From NCBI GenBank assembly GCA_046073825.1, contig JBJTMY010000014.1:1-8347 (forward strand): a stretch of DNA of 8,347 nt, written 5' to 3'. The stretch comes from CAINEC01 sp046073825 (GTDB lineage Bacteria; Bacteroidota; Bacteroidia; AKYH767-A; OLB10). A program made the translations under genes and the position numbers. Shown here piece by piece: positions 1 through 6,545 of this stretch (positions are counted from its first letter, which is position 1; every line of letters starts with the position of its first letter). The notes beneath the pieces are model-generated. The model was not told where the DNA came from, did not search any database, and worked only from the letters and a program-made list of their open reading frames with translations.

Positions 1-19
1 CTAATTTTGTGAAATTATA

Positions 20-36
20 ACACATTGATAATGTGT
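20..36. repeat. Inverted repeat upstream of tRNA-Arg
   Basis: ACACAT (20-25) and ATGTGT (31-36) are perfect inverse copies around a 5-nt loop, TGATA. The repeat lies 17 bp before the tRNA-Arg. It could be the tail of an upstream terminator or part of the tRNA promoter region. It is AT-rich with no U-tract, so no function is assigned. Confidence 0.3.
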
Positions 37-53
37 ATTTAAAGAATTTTCAT

Positions 54-130
54 GCACCCGTAGTTCAATTGGATAGAATGACAGATTCCGATTCTGTTGG
101 TTGTGGGTTCGATTCCCGCCGGGTGCACCA
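54..130 (+). tRNA. tRNA-Arg (anticodon CCG), CCA encoded
   Basis: This is a complete 77-nt cloverleaf. The acceptor stem GCACCCG pairs perfectly with CGGGTGC (120-126). The D-arm stem GTTC/GAAT has one G-U pair. The anticodon stem ACAGA/TCTGT (81-85, 93-97) encloses the loop TTCCGAT, with anticodon CCG at 88-90, which reads the arginine codon CGG. The T-arm is GTGGG-TTCGATT-CCCGC. The discriminator A127 is followed by a genome-encoded CCA (128-130), unlike the tRNA-Ser in the same window. CGG should be a minor codon in such AT-rich DNA. A translated open frame on the opposite strand here is an artefact of the tRNA. Confidence 0.97.
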
Positions 131-202
131 GTAAGCAAAAAATTAAATGGGCGAAGCCAAGTAATAAAGCTTTTGCGAATGATGCTTGCATCTTTGATCA
201 TT

Positions 203-223
203 AAAGTAATTATTATTTACTTT
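203..223. repeat. AT-rich inverted repeat before the lipoprotein gene
   Basis: AAAGTAA (203-209) and TTACTTT (217-223) form a perfect 7-bp inverted repeat around a 7-nt loop. The 10-mer TAATTATTAT occurs at 207-216 and again at 234-243, directly before the ATG at 246. The whole 131-245 gap is low-complexity and AT-rich. It must hold the promoter and leader of the following gene, but no convincing TAnnTTTG with a -33 partner was found. The nearest match, CATCTTTG at 189-196, has one mismatch. Confidence 0.35.
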
Positions 224-245
224 CGCTAATTAATAATTATTATAA

Positions 246-779
246 ATGAAAAACATTTTTGCTTCACTAAGTCTACTGTTCATTTTTATTTACTCATCAA
301 GTTGTAATCATAAAGCCAAATCATATCAAATTAACAATCAACTTTCATTTGATTGTCCAGTTAAAATTGATACGGCTCCAGAACTTTTTAATGTATTAAA
401 GTCCATTAATAAGAATGTGATTTATTTTGGAATTATTAATAACAATGATAATCGTTATTTGATTTCAGTAGCAAAATACAAAGCAGACGAACCTACTACT
501 ATCGACACTGCTTTTTTTGATTATACTGCCAATGAAGTTCCAGAAAATAATATAGGCGATTATCAAATTTTAAGTGCAGGGAAATATGAAAAAGATAATC
601 ACACTTATTATCGTAAGATAAGTTGCAGCAACGGCACAATAGTAAATGTGATGTTTTATTTGATGAAAGAAAATAAAAGCAACTATCTATTCGAATTCAA
701 AATAACGGGACCACTTGATGAAAAAGATTACATGATTGATGTTTTAGAAAAGACGGTAAGTAGTGTGGAGTTTGAATAA
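246..779 (+). CDS. Hypothetical lipoprotein of unknown function (177 aa)
   Basis: I do not recognise the family. The N-terminus is a clear lipoprotein signal: Lys2, a hydrophobic stretch at about residues 4-16, then the lipobox SSSC with the lipidated Cys20. The mature protein is therefore about 158 residues anchored to a membrane facing the periplasm or outside. The remainder is a single small domain rich in alternating hydrophobic segments. It has a conserved-looking FDCPVKID start and a closing helix, DYMIDVLEKTVSSVEF. That layout resembles small PsbP/Mog1-like lipoproteins, but this is a guess from pattern only. Two further cysteines (in FDCP and ISCSNG) might form a disulfide. The gene stands alone between tRNA-Arg and a convergent neighbour, with one base between the two stop codons and no terminator-like hairpin between them. 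Confidence 0.8.
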   Translation: MKNIFASLSLLFIFIYSSSCNHKAKSYQINNQLSFDCPVKIDTAPELFNVLKSINKNVIYFGIINNNDNRYLISVAKYKADEPTTIDTAFFDYTANEVPENNIGDYQILSAGKYEKDNHTYYRKISCSNGTIVNVMFYLMKENKSNYLFEFKITGPLDEKDYMIDVLEKTVSSVEFE

Positions 780-780
780 A

Positions 781-1362
781 CTACTTCTTCCTCTCCTCTT
801 TCCACATCTCCGCTACTAACGTTAATTCATTGTACCAATCTTCGCCGTACTTGCGCGTGAGCGACTCTTTCAAAAATTGAAAGACTGGCACTTTTAAACT
901 CTTACCTAACTTGCAAGCAGGAGCACAAACACTCCAACGATCGTAGTTTAAGGCTTCGTAGTTTTTGAGCTTCTTGATTCTTACTGGATACAAATGACAA
1001 GAGATGGGTTTCTTCCAAGGTATTTGTCCGTCGTAATACGCTTTCTCAAATGCACATTTGGCAATGCCCTCTTCAAAAATGGTAAAAGCACATTCTTCAT
1101 TTTCGTTTATTAAGGGCGTGACCCATTCTCCCTCATCGTCCTTCACATATAAGCCTTGCTCCTCTAAACTTTTTAATGCTCGCTCTTGTAATAATGGTTT
1201 TACAATGGGATAGTATTTATCAATTTCCTTTAACTCCGATTTATCCAACGGTGCACCATAATCGCCAGCAATGCAGCACTCCCCTTTGCACTTTTTCAAA
1301 TCGCAAACAAAATGTTCCTCTAATAGCTCTGTTGAGATGAGCGTTTTACCAATTTCAATCAT
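781..1362 (-). CDS. DUF3109 cysteine-rich protein
   Basis: This is a 193-aa protein of the DUF3109 family, related to the YkgJ-type CxxxC metal-binding proteins and common in Bacteroidota. The biochemical role is not established; iron or zinc binding is the usual proposal. The cysteine pattern is complete: C20-x4-C25-x3-C29-C30 in CDLKKCKGECC, then C91 (ECAFT), C103 (KCAFE), C122 in ISCHLYPVR and C146/C150 in VCAPAC. There is no signal peptide, so it should be cytoplasmic. I chose the ATG at 1362, which gives MIEIGKTLIS, the typical family start. A 14-residue-longer version would need a TTG at 1404, in the divergent promoter region, and its extra residues look non-conserved. It is divergent from the thioesterase and convergent with the lipoprotein gene. 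A possible -7 element TAATTTTA lies at 1375-1368 on this strand, very close to the start. Confidence 0.9.
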   Translation of the reverse strand: MIEIGKTLISTELLEEHFVCDLKKCKGECCIAGDYGAPLDKSELKEIDKYYPIVKPLLQERALKSLEEQGLYVKDDEGEWVTPLINENEECAFTIFEEGIAKCAFEKAYYDGQIPWKKPISCHLYPVRIKKLKNYEALNYDRWSVCAPACKLGKSLKVPVFQFLKESLTRKYGEDWYNELTLVAEMWKEERKK

Positions 1363-1415
1363 ATCCGTAAAATTAGATAATCCTTGAGTATTTTCGGGAT
1401 ACAATCAATAAAATC

Positions 1416-1423
1416 TATCTTTG
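1416..1423 (+). promoter_or_regulatory. -7 promoter element of the thioesterase gene
   Basis: TATCTTTG matches the Bacteroidota sigma-A -7 consensus TAnnTTTG. Twenty bases upstream lies TTTC within ATTTTCGG (1390-1397), a weak -33 candidate. Transcription would begin near 1430, about 8 nt before the ATG at 1438. That placing argues against the longer TTG start at 1384. Confidence 0.6.
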
Positions 1424-1437
1424 TAAAAAATTGCTGT

Positions 1438-1950
1438 ATGTTAAAAGCTAAACCTGCCTCCGAAAGTCTTGCCATCCAAACGGAAATTGTACTTCCCAAC
1501 GATACCAATGTGCTTGGTAATTTAATGGGAGGTCGTTTGTTACATTGGCTCGATATCACGGCAGCTATTGCTGCACATCGTCATTGTAGTCGTATTGTAG
1601 TAACAGCCTCTGTAAATAATGTTTCTTTTAATCAGCCGATAAAACTTGGCGACATTGTTACTTTACAGGCAAAAGTATCGCGTGCTTTTAATTCTTCTAT
1701 GGAAGTTTTTATTGATGTATGGGTAGAAGATAATATGCGCAATAAAAAAGTGAAATGCAACGAAGCAATCTACACTTTTGTGGCTGTTGATCAATTAGGA
1801 AATCCAATTCATGTTCCTGAATTAATACCAGAAACAGACGAAGAAAAACAACGTTATGCAGGCGCTTTAAGAAGAAGACAACTTGCGTTGATTTTATCTG
1901 GAAAGATGAAACCAGAGGAAGCAAATGAGTTAAAAGCTTTATTTGTTTAG
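1438..1950 (+). CDS. Acyl-CoA thioesterase, hotdog fold (YciA/ACOT type)
   Basis: This 170-aa single-hotdog acyl-CoA hydrolase cleaves acyl-CoA to free fatty acid and CoA in the cytoplasm. The helical region DTNVLGNLMGGRLLHWLD (residues 22-39) is the signature of the BFIT/ACOT/YciA group, with N24 and D39 in the positions of the catalytic Asn and Asp. It is followed by the family-typical strand RIVVTASVNNVSF (52-64) and the FNQPIKLGDIVTLQAKV segment (64-80). The C-terminus carries a charged tail (PETDEEKQRYAGALRRRQ) and ends in a short helix. The chosen ATG lies 15 bp downstream of a good -7 element. The in-frame TTG at 1384 is upstream of that promoter and would add 18 unconvincing residues. 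The 3' end overlaps the glycosyltransferase gene by 12 bp. Acyl chain length preference cannot be read from sequence. Confidence 0.9.
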   Translation: MLKAKPASESLAIQTEIVLPNDTNVLGNLMGGRLLHWLDITAAIAAHRHCSRIVVTASVNNVSFNQPIKLGDIVTLQAKVSRAFNSSMEVFIDVWVEDNMRNKKVKCNEAIYTFVAVDQLGNPIHVPELIPETDEEKQRYAGALRRRQLALILSGKMKPEEANELKALFV

Positions 1951-2931
1951 TAATCGGTTAGCCGCAACCGTTATATCCTCTATTTTAATTTTATTCATGC
2001 AATCGAAGTGACCCTTCGGGCATTTAGCAAAACCTATTTTTGAGCAAGGGCGACAGTTGACCTCTTTCGCTTCAACGATAATACTGTTGGAATAATTATC
2101 AGGCATAAATGGGGTCATGCCAAAAGCAGGAACTGTATTTCCCCAGAGTGAAATAATATTTCGATGGAATGCAGCAGCAATATGCATCATTCCGGTATCG
2201 TTAGTAATTACCATTTTAGCTTGCGACACAATGGCTGCTGATTGCAACAAACTATATTTTCCACAAGCATTATAAACAACATCTCCACAGCCCTTTTCAA
2301 TTTCTGAAGCAACAACAGCATCATTTTTATCTCCAACAATCACTACAGGAAAATTCAACTCCTTAATAACCTCTATCCACTTAGCAGTCGGAAATCTTTT
2401 GGTAGCGTGATTAGCACCTATCACCGCCACCCAATATCCATTTTGAAATAATGCTGGTAAAATTGCTTGATTAGATTGAATAGTATCATCCAAATAAAAA
2501 TTCAAACCTTCTCCATCGTTGACAACTCCTAAATGTTCAATTGTTTTTAAATAACGATTGACAATATGAATGGCAGGCAAACGATTAATTTTTAAATTAA
2601 CCAGTAACCATTTTTCAAAGTTTAATTTATTAAAGGTAGAAGACTTTACTTTCAGCGCTTGTTTGATTCTCCATGTCCGTAGGTTAGCATGTAAGTCGAT
2701 AATTTCATCAAACTGCTCCATCTTCAGTTGTGGTAATACATCTTTTAATGATCCATCGGTCGTCCAAACTTTATCGATAAACGGATTATTGGCAACTACA
2801 GATAGAAAGGATTGCTTGGTTAAAAAATGGACTTCTGAATTGGGCACTTGCTGCTTTAGCATTCGCACAACAGGAGATGTTAAAACAATATCTCCGATAG
2901 AACTAAAACGAATGACTAAGAATTTTGGCAA
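1939..2931 (-). CDS. Glycosyltransferase family 9 (LPS heptosyltransferase-like)
   Basis: This is a 330-aa GT-B enzyme of family GT9, which includes the ADP-heptose:LPS heptosyltransferases WaaC/WaaF. It probably adds a sugar to the lipopolysaccharide core or another envelope glycan at the cytoplasmic face of the inner membrane. The N-terminal motif IRFSSIGDIVLTSPVVR (7-23) contains Asp13, the expected catalytic base. IGANHATKRFPTAKW (171-185), with K178, and ITNDTGMMHIAAA (242-254), with D245 and H250, form the nucleotide-sugar site. A C-terminal cysteine cluster, C293-x2-C296-x7-C304-x6-C311, is often seen in Bacteroidota members. The start codon is TTG at 2931. A TAG stop lies just upstream in frame, no earlier ATG exists, and the conserved N-terminal strand begins at residue 3, so the TTG start is well supported. 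The acceptor and donor sugars are unknown. No other glycan genes are adjacent. Confidence 0.92.
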   Translation of the reverse strand: MPKFLVIRFSSIGDIVLTSPVVRMLKQQVPNSEVHFLTKQSFLSVVANNPFIDKVWTTDGSLKDVLPQLKMEQFDEIIDLHANLRTWRIKQALKVKSSTFNKLNFEKWLLVNLKINRLPAIHIVNRYLKTIEHLGVVNDGEGLNFYLDDTIQSNQAILPALFQNGYWVAVIGANHATKRFPTAKWIEVIKELNFPVVIVGDKNDAVVASEIEKGCGDVVYNACGKYSLLQSAAIVSQAKMVITNDTGMMHIAAAFHRNIISLWGNTVPAFGMTPFMPDNYSNSIIVEAKEVNCRPCSKIGFAKCPKGHFDCMNKIKIEDITVAANRLLNK

Positions 2932-2947
2932 GGCTGACTATTTTACA

Positions 2948-2955
2948 CAAAGATA
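2948..2955 (-). promoter_or_regulatory. -7 promoter element of the glycosyltransferase gene
   Basis: On the minus strand this reads TATCTTTG, an exact match to TAnnTTTG and identical to the element before the thioesterase. It sits 16 bp upstream of the TTG start, which implies a leader of about 10 nt. The -33 partner is weak. Confidence 0.6.
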
Positions 2956-2975
2956 AATTTTATCTCTTAAAATCG

Positions 2976-3009
2976 ATTTTCGGTAGTATAGGAAAATGCA
3001 GTAATTTTA
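2976..3009 (+). promoter_or_regulatory. Possible promoter of tatD-ansA-DUF4403
   Basis: ATTTTCGG at 2976-2983 and TAATTTTA at 3002-3009 (one mismatch to TAnnTTTG) are separated exactly as in the thioesterase promoter: 26 bp from start to start. The -7-like element ends only 4 bp before the ATG at 3014, so transcripts would be leaderless or nearly so. The prediction is tentative. Confidence 0.35.
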
Positions 3010-3013
3010 CCTC

Positions 3014-3781
3014 ATGCAATTAGTAGATACCCATTTACATCTGTATGCTGAGGAATTTCAGGAGGACAGGAAGCAGGTGATTGATGCAGCCATACAAAAT
3101 GGTGTGACAAAAATGTTATTGCCTAACATTGACAGCAGCACTATTCATTCTATGATGCAATTATATCACGATTACCCAGATAATTGTTTTCCAATGATGG
3201 GATTACATCCTTGTTATGTGAATGACTCTTACGAGAAAGAATTAAAGCAGGTAGAAACAGAATTAAAGTCGGGGAAGTATTACGGAGTTGGCGAAATTGG
3301 CATGGATAAATACTGGGATTTAACTCATATTGAAGAACAAACAAAAGCACTTACCAAGCAATTAATGTGGGCGTATGAAATGGAACTTCCAGTTGCTTTA
3401 CATACACGCAATTGTACGAAAGATGTAATTGATATTATACAATCGCTAAACATCAAAGGACTAAAAGGAATTTTTCATTGCTTCGGTGGCACGCTCGATG
3501 AGGCGAAAGAAATCATTGATCTGGGTTTACTATTGGGCATTGGCGGTGTAGTTACTTTTAAAAACAGCGGCCTCGATGAAATTATTCGTGAGGTAGATTT
3601 AAAACATCTAGTTTTAGAGACAGATGGACCTTACCTTGCTCCAGCTCCTTTTCGAGGAAAAAGAAATCAGCCTGCTTATTTAATTCATATTGCAGAAAAA
3701 ATTGCGGATATAAAACAATGCGGTTTAAATGAAGTTGCTAATGTTACTACCGCAAACGCATTAACCCTATTTGAATTATGA
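3014..3781 (+). CDS. tatD: TatD-family metal-dependent hydrolase / deoxyribonuclease
   Basis: This 255-aa TIM-barrel metallohydrolase of the amidohydrolase superfamily is full length. Family members act as 3'-5' exonucleases in DNA repair or as D-aminoacyl-tRNA deacylase-like enzymes; the substrate here is not determinable. All metal ligands are present: H7 and H9 in DTHLHL, E94 in GVGEIGMDKYW, H130 in VALHTRN, H155 in FHCFGG and D204 in LETDGPYLAP. Despite the name, it is not part of the Tat translocase. It is the first gene of a three-gene unit. Its TGA stop overlaps the next ATG (ATGA at 3778-3781), which suggests translational coupling to the asparaginase. TatD next to a type I asparaginase is, as I recall, a recurrent Bacteroidota arrangement. 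Confidence 0.95.
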   Translation: MQLVDTHLHLYAEEFQEDRKQVIDAAIQNGVTKMLLPNIDSSTIHSMMQLYHDYPDNCFPMMGLHPCYVNDSYEKELKQVETELKSGKYYGVGEIGMDKYWDLTHIEEQTKALTKQLMWAYEMELPVALHTRNCTKDVIDIIQSLNIKGLKGIFHCFGGTLDEAKEIIDLGLLLGIGGVVTFKNSGLDEIIREVDLKHLVLETDGPYLAPAPFRGKRNQPAYLIHIAEKIADIKQCGLNEVANVTTANALTLFEL

Positions 3782-4788
3782 AAAAAATACTAGTCATATA
3801 TACTGGTGGTACTATTGGAATGATAAAGGATAATTCTAATTCGCTTAAGCCCGTTAACTTCGGGAAAATTACGGAACGCGTACCAGAATTAAAGCATATC
3901 AATTGTTCCATATCTCATTATACCTTTAAGAAGCTAATAGACAGCAGTAATGTAACGCCTGAATTCTATATCGAATTAGCAGAAACCATCGAGAAGAATT
4001 ATAAATCATATGACGGATTTATTATTTTACATGGAACGGATACGATGGCCTATTCTGCCTCTGCATTAAGTTTTATGCTAGAGAATTTAAACAAGCCTAT
4101 TATTTTTACTGGGTCACAACTACCGTTAGGGGCTATACGAACAGATGCGAAACATAATCTAATTACATCAGTAGAAATTGCTGCAGGAGAAGTAGTAATT
4201 CCTGAAGTTTGTATTTATTTTAACGATCAACTTTTCAGAGGGAACCGTGCAGAAAAATTTTCGAGTTCTCAGTTTGATGCGTTTCAGTCGTTGAATTTTC
4301 CTGCATTAGTTAATGCTGGAACTAGTTTGCAATACAACGATAAATTCATCATTAAAAAAACAAGTAAAAAACTTGTCGTTCATAAAGCGCTCAATGCTAA
4401 CATCGGTTTAGTTAGAATATTTCCGGGTATAACTGGCAATTGGTTAAATCATATTTTTAGTGTTGAAGGATTAAAAGCGGTAGTATTAGAAACTTACGGA
4501 AGTGGCAATGCACCTACTGCTGACTCTTTTTTAAAGACCTTGAAAAGTGCTATTGATAAAGGCATCATCATTTTAAATGTTTCGCAATGTGCAGGAGGGA
4601 AAGTGGAACAAGGGAAATATGAAACAAGTAAGAAATTAAAAGAGATGGGAGTAGTTAGTGGTAGTGATATCACAACGGAAGCTGCACTTACAAAATTGAT
4701 GTATTTATTTGGAAGATACCCGAATCAGAAAAAGAAAATTGAAGCCGAGCTTGTTAAGAATTTAAGAGGAGAAATGAGTAATAAATAA
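3778..4788 (+). CDS. ansA: Type I (cytoplasmic) L-asparaginase
   Basis: This 336-aa enzyme hydrolyses L-asparagine to aspartate and ammonia. The two catalytic signatures are clear. YTGGTIGM (8-15) has nucleophile T12, and HGTDTM (85-90) has T87 and D88. K160 in the FRGNRAEKF segment (153-161) completes the Thr-Lys-Asp triad. GSQLPLGAIRTDAKHNL (112-128) and the C-terminal-domain serine/Cys stretch NVSQCAGGKVEQGKYE are also typical of the AnsA type. There is no signal peptide, which fits the cytoplasmic type I enzyme rather than periplasmic AnsB. It overlaps tatD by 4 bp and is followed after 20 bp by the DUF4403 gene, so the three are probably co-transcribed. Confidence 0.95.
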   Translation: MKKILVIYTGGTIGMIKDNSNSLKPVNFGKITERVPELKHINCSISHYTFKKLIDSSNVTPEFYIELAETIEKNYKSYDGFIILHGTDTMAYSASALSFMLENLNKPIIFTGSQLPLGAIRTDAKHNLITSVEIAAGEVVIPEVCIYFNDQLFRGNRAEKFSSSQFDAFQSLNFPALVNAGTSLQYNDKFIIKKTSKKLVVHKALNANIGLVRIFPGITGNWLNHIFSVEGLKAVVLETYGSGNAPTADSFLKTLKSAIDKGIIILNVSQCAGGKVEQGKYETSKKLKEMGVVSGSDITTEAALTKLMYLFGRYPNQKKKIEAELVKNLRGEMSNK

Positions 4789-4808
4789 TTACGATTTTTA
4801 TTTTAAAA

Positions 4809-6263
4809 ATGAGCAAAAGCTGGTCTTTACTTTTTAGAGTTTCTCTTTTTTGTTTACTGTTTATCACTTCATGTAAACTTCGTAGTGAGTTACCTGAGAT
4901 AGTTGCAGAAGAAATAAAAATTCCTTCCATAGAATCCTCTACCATTCAAATTCCTGTTGAAATTGATATTGAACCTATCATATCGTATGCGAATGCAAAG
5001 ACTGTTAAAACCATTCGCAACCCTGAATATCCTGCATTCTCTTCCTTTGAAGGAGTAGAAGGACCAAGGGCGAATTACGATGTATTAATTGGAAATTTAT
5101 CTGGGAATATGTCGGGCAATGCTTTTAATATAAGCACAACGGCTGCTTATGGAATTGCTGGAGATTACTGCTCAGAAATTGTTTGGGGAAAATGCATTCA
5201 TCCTCGTATTCCCTTTTCATGCGGAACAGGTAGTGAAGCAAAACGAAAAGTAAAAATTAGTTTTTCAACGAAACTAGATATTACTTCTAATTACGGATTA
5301 AAAACACAGACAGTTGTTTCCGAAGTAAAGCCATTAGACCCTTGTGAAATGACTTTTTTAAAAATCGATATGACTAATAAAGTGATGGAAGCCATGCGAC
5401 CTTCGCTGAATGATTGCGCAAAACTAATCGACGAGCAATCGAAGTCAACGAGCTTTAAGTCGATAGCACAAGCAGCATGGAATGAGCTATGGACACCTAT
5501 TGAGATAGAAGGATATGGCTTCTTAAATATACAACCCAAGGCCATCAACGTTAGTCCGCTAACAGGAACTGGCCGTTTGTTAAAATTCAATATTGGACTT
5601 ACGGCAACTCCCAATTTTACCCTATCGAAAGACACATTAATTAAAACCCCTTCGCTTCCAAAGTTGCAAAACAGTATTGCTAATCAATCGTTATTTGTAT
5701 TCAACCTTCCAATTTTAAGTAACTATAATGAACTTAGTAATACACTTTCAAAAAACTTAAAAGAAAAAACATTTTTGTCGGATGATGGAAAGCAAAGTAT
5801 TTTAATACATGAAATAAGCATAAATGGCAAGGGAAATTCGACTGTTCTCTTAACAATGAACTGCGATTTAAAAACAGGGATTAAAAAATTCAAAAATGCA
5901 ACGCTTTACTTTACCATGAAGCCGGTATATGATAATAAAACTCAGGTTCTTGAATTTCGAGACGTAAAATTAGCATCAGATAAAAAGCATATTTTACTTC
6001 AAGCGGGTACAGAACTATTTCAAAAAACAATTGCACAAAAAATTCAAGCGTTTAGCAAGACTGATTTAAAGCCGATATTAGATTCGAACAAAAAAATCAT
6101 TTCTCAGCAACTACATAAGCAACGTGATAATAATGCAATCCTTAATGGACAAGTCAATGCTTTTACAATTACCGGGATTTATCCAACAGAAGCAAATCTG
6201 ATTATACATACGCAGGCAATTGGACAACTTAGTCTTAAAATGAGTAATTATAAAATTGAATGA
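4809..6263 (+). CDS. DUF4403 family lipoprotein (484 aa)
   Basis: This is a large surface- or periplasm-facing lipoprotein of the DUF4403 family, found mainly in Bacteroidota and without a known function. The N-terminus has a hydrophobic stretch (residues 7-19) and the lipobox ITSC with lipidated Cys22, followed by KLRSELP. The mature protein starts with paired short strands, VAEEIKIPS and STIQIPVEIDIEPI, that are characteristic of the family. A three-cysteine segment follows (C121, C129, C138 in GDYCSEIVWGKCIHPRIPFSCG). After that come repeated long amphipathic beta segments, with two similarly built halves suggested by FNIGLTATPNF (about 260) and VNAFTITGIYPTEANLIIHTQAIGQLSL (near the C-terminus). 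The second of these resembles the family's usual ending. Length fits the family. It starts 20 bp after ansA with no promoter seen between them, so it is likely the third gene of that operon. A functional link to asparaginase is not evident. Confidence 0.8.
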   Translation: MSKSWSLLFRVSLFCLLFITSCKLRSELPEIVAEEIKIPSIESSTIQIPVEIDIEPIISYANAKTVKTIRNPEYPAFSSFEGVEGPRANYDVLIGNLSGNMSGNAFNISTTAAYGIAGDYCSEIVWGKCIHPRIPFSCGTGSEAKRKVKISFSTKLDITSNYGLKTQTVVSEVKPLDPCEMTFLKIDMTNKVMEAMRPSLNDCAKLIDEQSKSTSFKSIAQAAWNELWTPIEIEGYGFLNIQPKAINVSPLTGTGRLLKFNIGLTATPNFTLSKDTLIKTPSLPKLQNSIANQSLFVFNLPILSNYNELSNTLSKNLKEKTFLSDDGKQSILIHEISINGKGNSTVLLTMNCDLKTGIKKFKNATLYFTMKPVYDNKTQVLEFRDVKLASDKKHILLQAGTELFQKTIAQKIQAFSKTDLKPILDSNKKIISQQLHKQRDNNAILNGQVNAFTITGIYPTEANLIIHTQAIGQLSLKMSNYKIE

Positions 6264-6296
6264 TCTAATTTCCGTTATTACTGATGATATAATTTG

Positions 6297-6304
6297 TATT
6301 TTTG
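6297..6304 (+). promoter_or_regulatory. -7 promoter element of tRNA-Ser
   Basis: TATTTTTG is an exact TAnnTTTG match, 10 bp before the mature tRNA 5' end (6315). Transcription would therefore start within a few bases of the tRNA. No clear -33 TTTG is present; TTATTA at 6275-6280 is the only candidate near the right place. Confidence 0.6.
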
Positions 6305-6314
6305 CACTCCTAAC

Positions 6315-6402
6315 GGAGACGTGTCCGAGTGGTTGAAGGAGCACGCCTGGAAAGTGTGTATACCCCAAAAGGGTATCGCGAGTTCGAATCTCGCCGTCTC
6401 CG
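6315..6402 (+). tRNA. tRNA-Ser (anticodon GGA), no encoded CCA
   Basis: This is an 88-nt class II tRNA. Acceptor GGAGACG (6315-6321) pairs with CGTCTCC (6395-6401). The anticodon stem CACGC/GTGTG encloses the loop CTGGAAA, with anticodon GGA at 6349-6351, which reads UCC and UCU. A long variable arm (TACCC-CAAAA-GGGTA) is the hallmark of tRNA-Ser. The T-arm is GCGAG-TTCGAAT-CTCGC. Discriminator G6402 is followed by CTAA, so CCA must be added enzymatically. The terminal 20 bp, from T-loop to CTAA, recur at 6546-6565. Confidence 0.97.
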
Positions 6403-6406
6403 CTAA
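6387..6406 (+). repeat. Direct repeat copy 1: 3' end of tRNA-Ser
   Basis: AATCTCGCCGTCTCCGCTAA spans the last T-loop bases, the 3' halves of the T and acceptor stems, the discriminator and CTAA. It is identical to 6546-6565. Copies of a tRNA 3' end in direct orientation are the classic footprint of tyrosine-recombinase attachment sites. Confidence 0.9.
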
Positions 6407-6545
6407 TTCACTTGCATTTTTGAAAAAAATATTTTCACATGAGAAGCATACAAGTTTACTTGTAAATGCTGAACAAGTGAAAATGATTAGTGCGATGCAC
6501 TGCAAGAGAATTAAGCTTCTCCCCCATTACGAGATGTGCGTAGCA
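6407..6545 (+). other. Structured spacer between tRNA-Ser 3'-end repeats
   Basis: This 139-bp stretch between the two repeats has no plausible gene but many inverted repeats. ATTTTCAC (6431-6438) pairs with GTGAAAAT (6477-6484), enclosing a symmetric 6x6 internal loop. Inside that, AGCAT-ACAAG (6445-6454) pairs with CTTGT-AA-ATGCT (6459-6470) around a TTTA loop. TTCACTTG (6407-6414) is also inverse to CAAGTGAA (6474-6481). Further hairpins are AGTGC-GAT-GCACT (6489-6501), GAGAA-TTAAGC-TTCTC (6506-6521) and CGAGAT/ATCTCG (6530-6552), the last running into the second repeat. It may be a remnant of an integrated element, a decayed second tRNA-Ser copy or a non-coding RNA. I cannot decide from one sequence. 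Confidence 0.6.

Noticed and set aside
1..201. Open frame on the minus strand across tRNA-Arg (contains GAPGGNRTHN)
   Set aside because: This is the well-known false protein made by reading the antisense of a tRNA gene; the cloverleaf explains the sequence fully.
203..223. Inverted repeat considered as a terminator for tRNA-Arg
   Set aside because: The stem is almost entirely A/T with no following U-tract, so termination is not supported; it is listed only as a repeat.
1363..1404. N-terminal extension of the DUF3109 protein from a TTG at 1404
   Set aside because: The ATG at 1362 gives the usual MIEIGKTLIS start; the extra 14 residues lie in the divergent promoter region.
1384..1437. N-terminal extension of the thioesterase from a TTG at 1384
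   Set aside because: It lies upstream of a good -7 element at 1416-1423 and adds 18 residues with no family resemblance; the ATG at 1438 is preferred.
2570..2956. 128-codon open frame antisense to the glycosyltransferase gene
   Set aside because: It is a shadow of a strongly supported gene, with no domain features of its own.
5291..5635. 114-codon open frame antisense to the DUF4403 gene
   Set aside because: It is a shadow frame inside a well-supported gene, with no recognisable motif.
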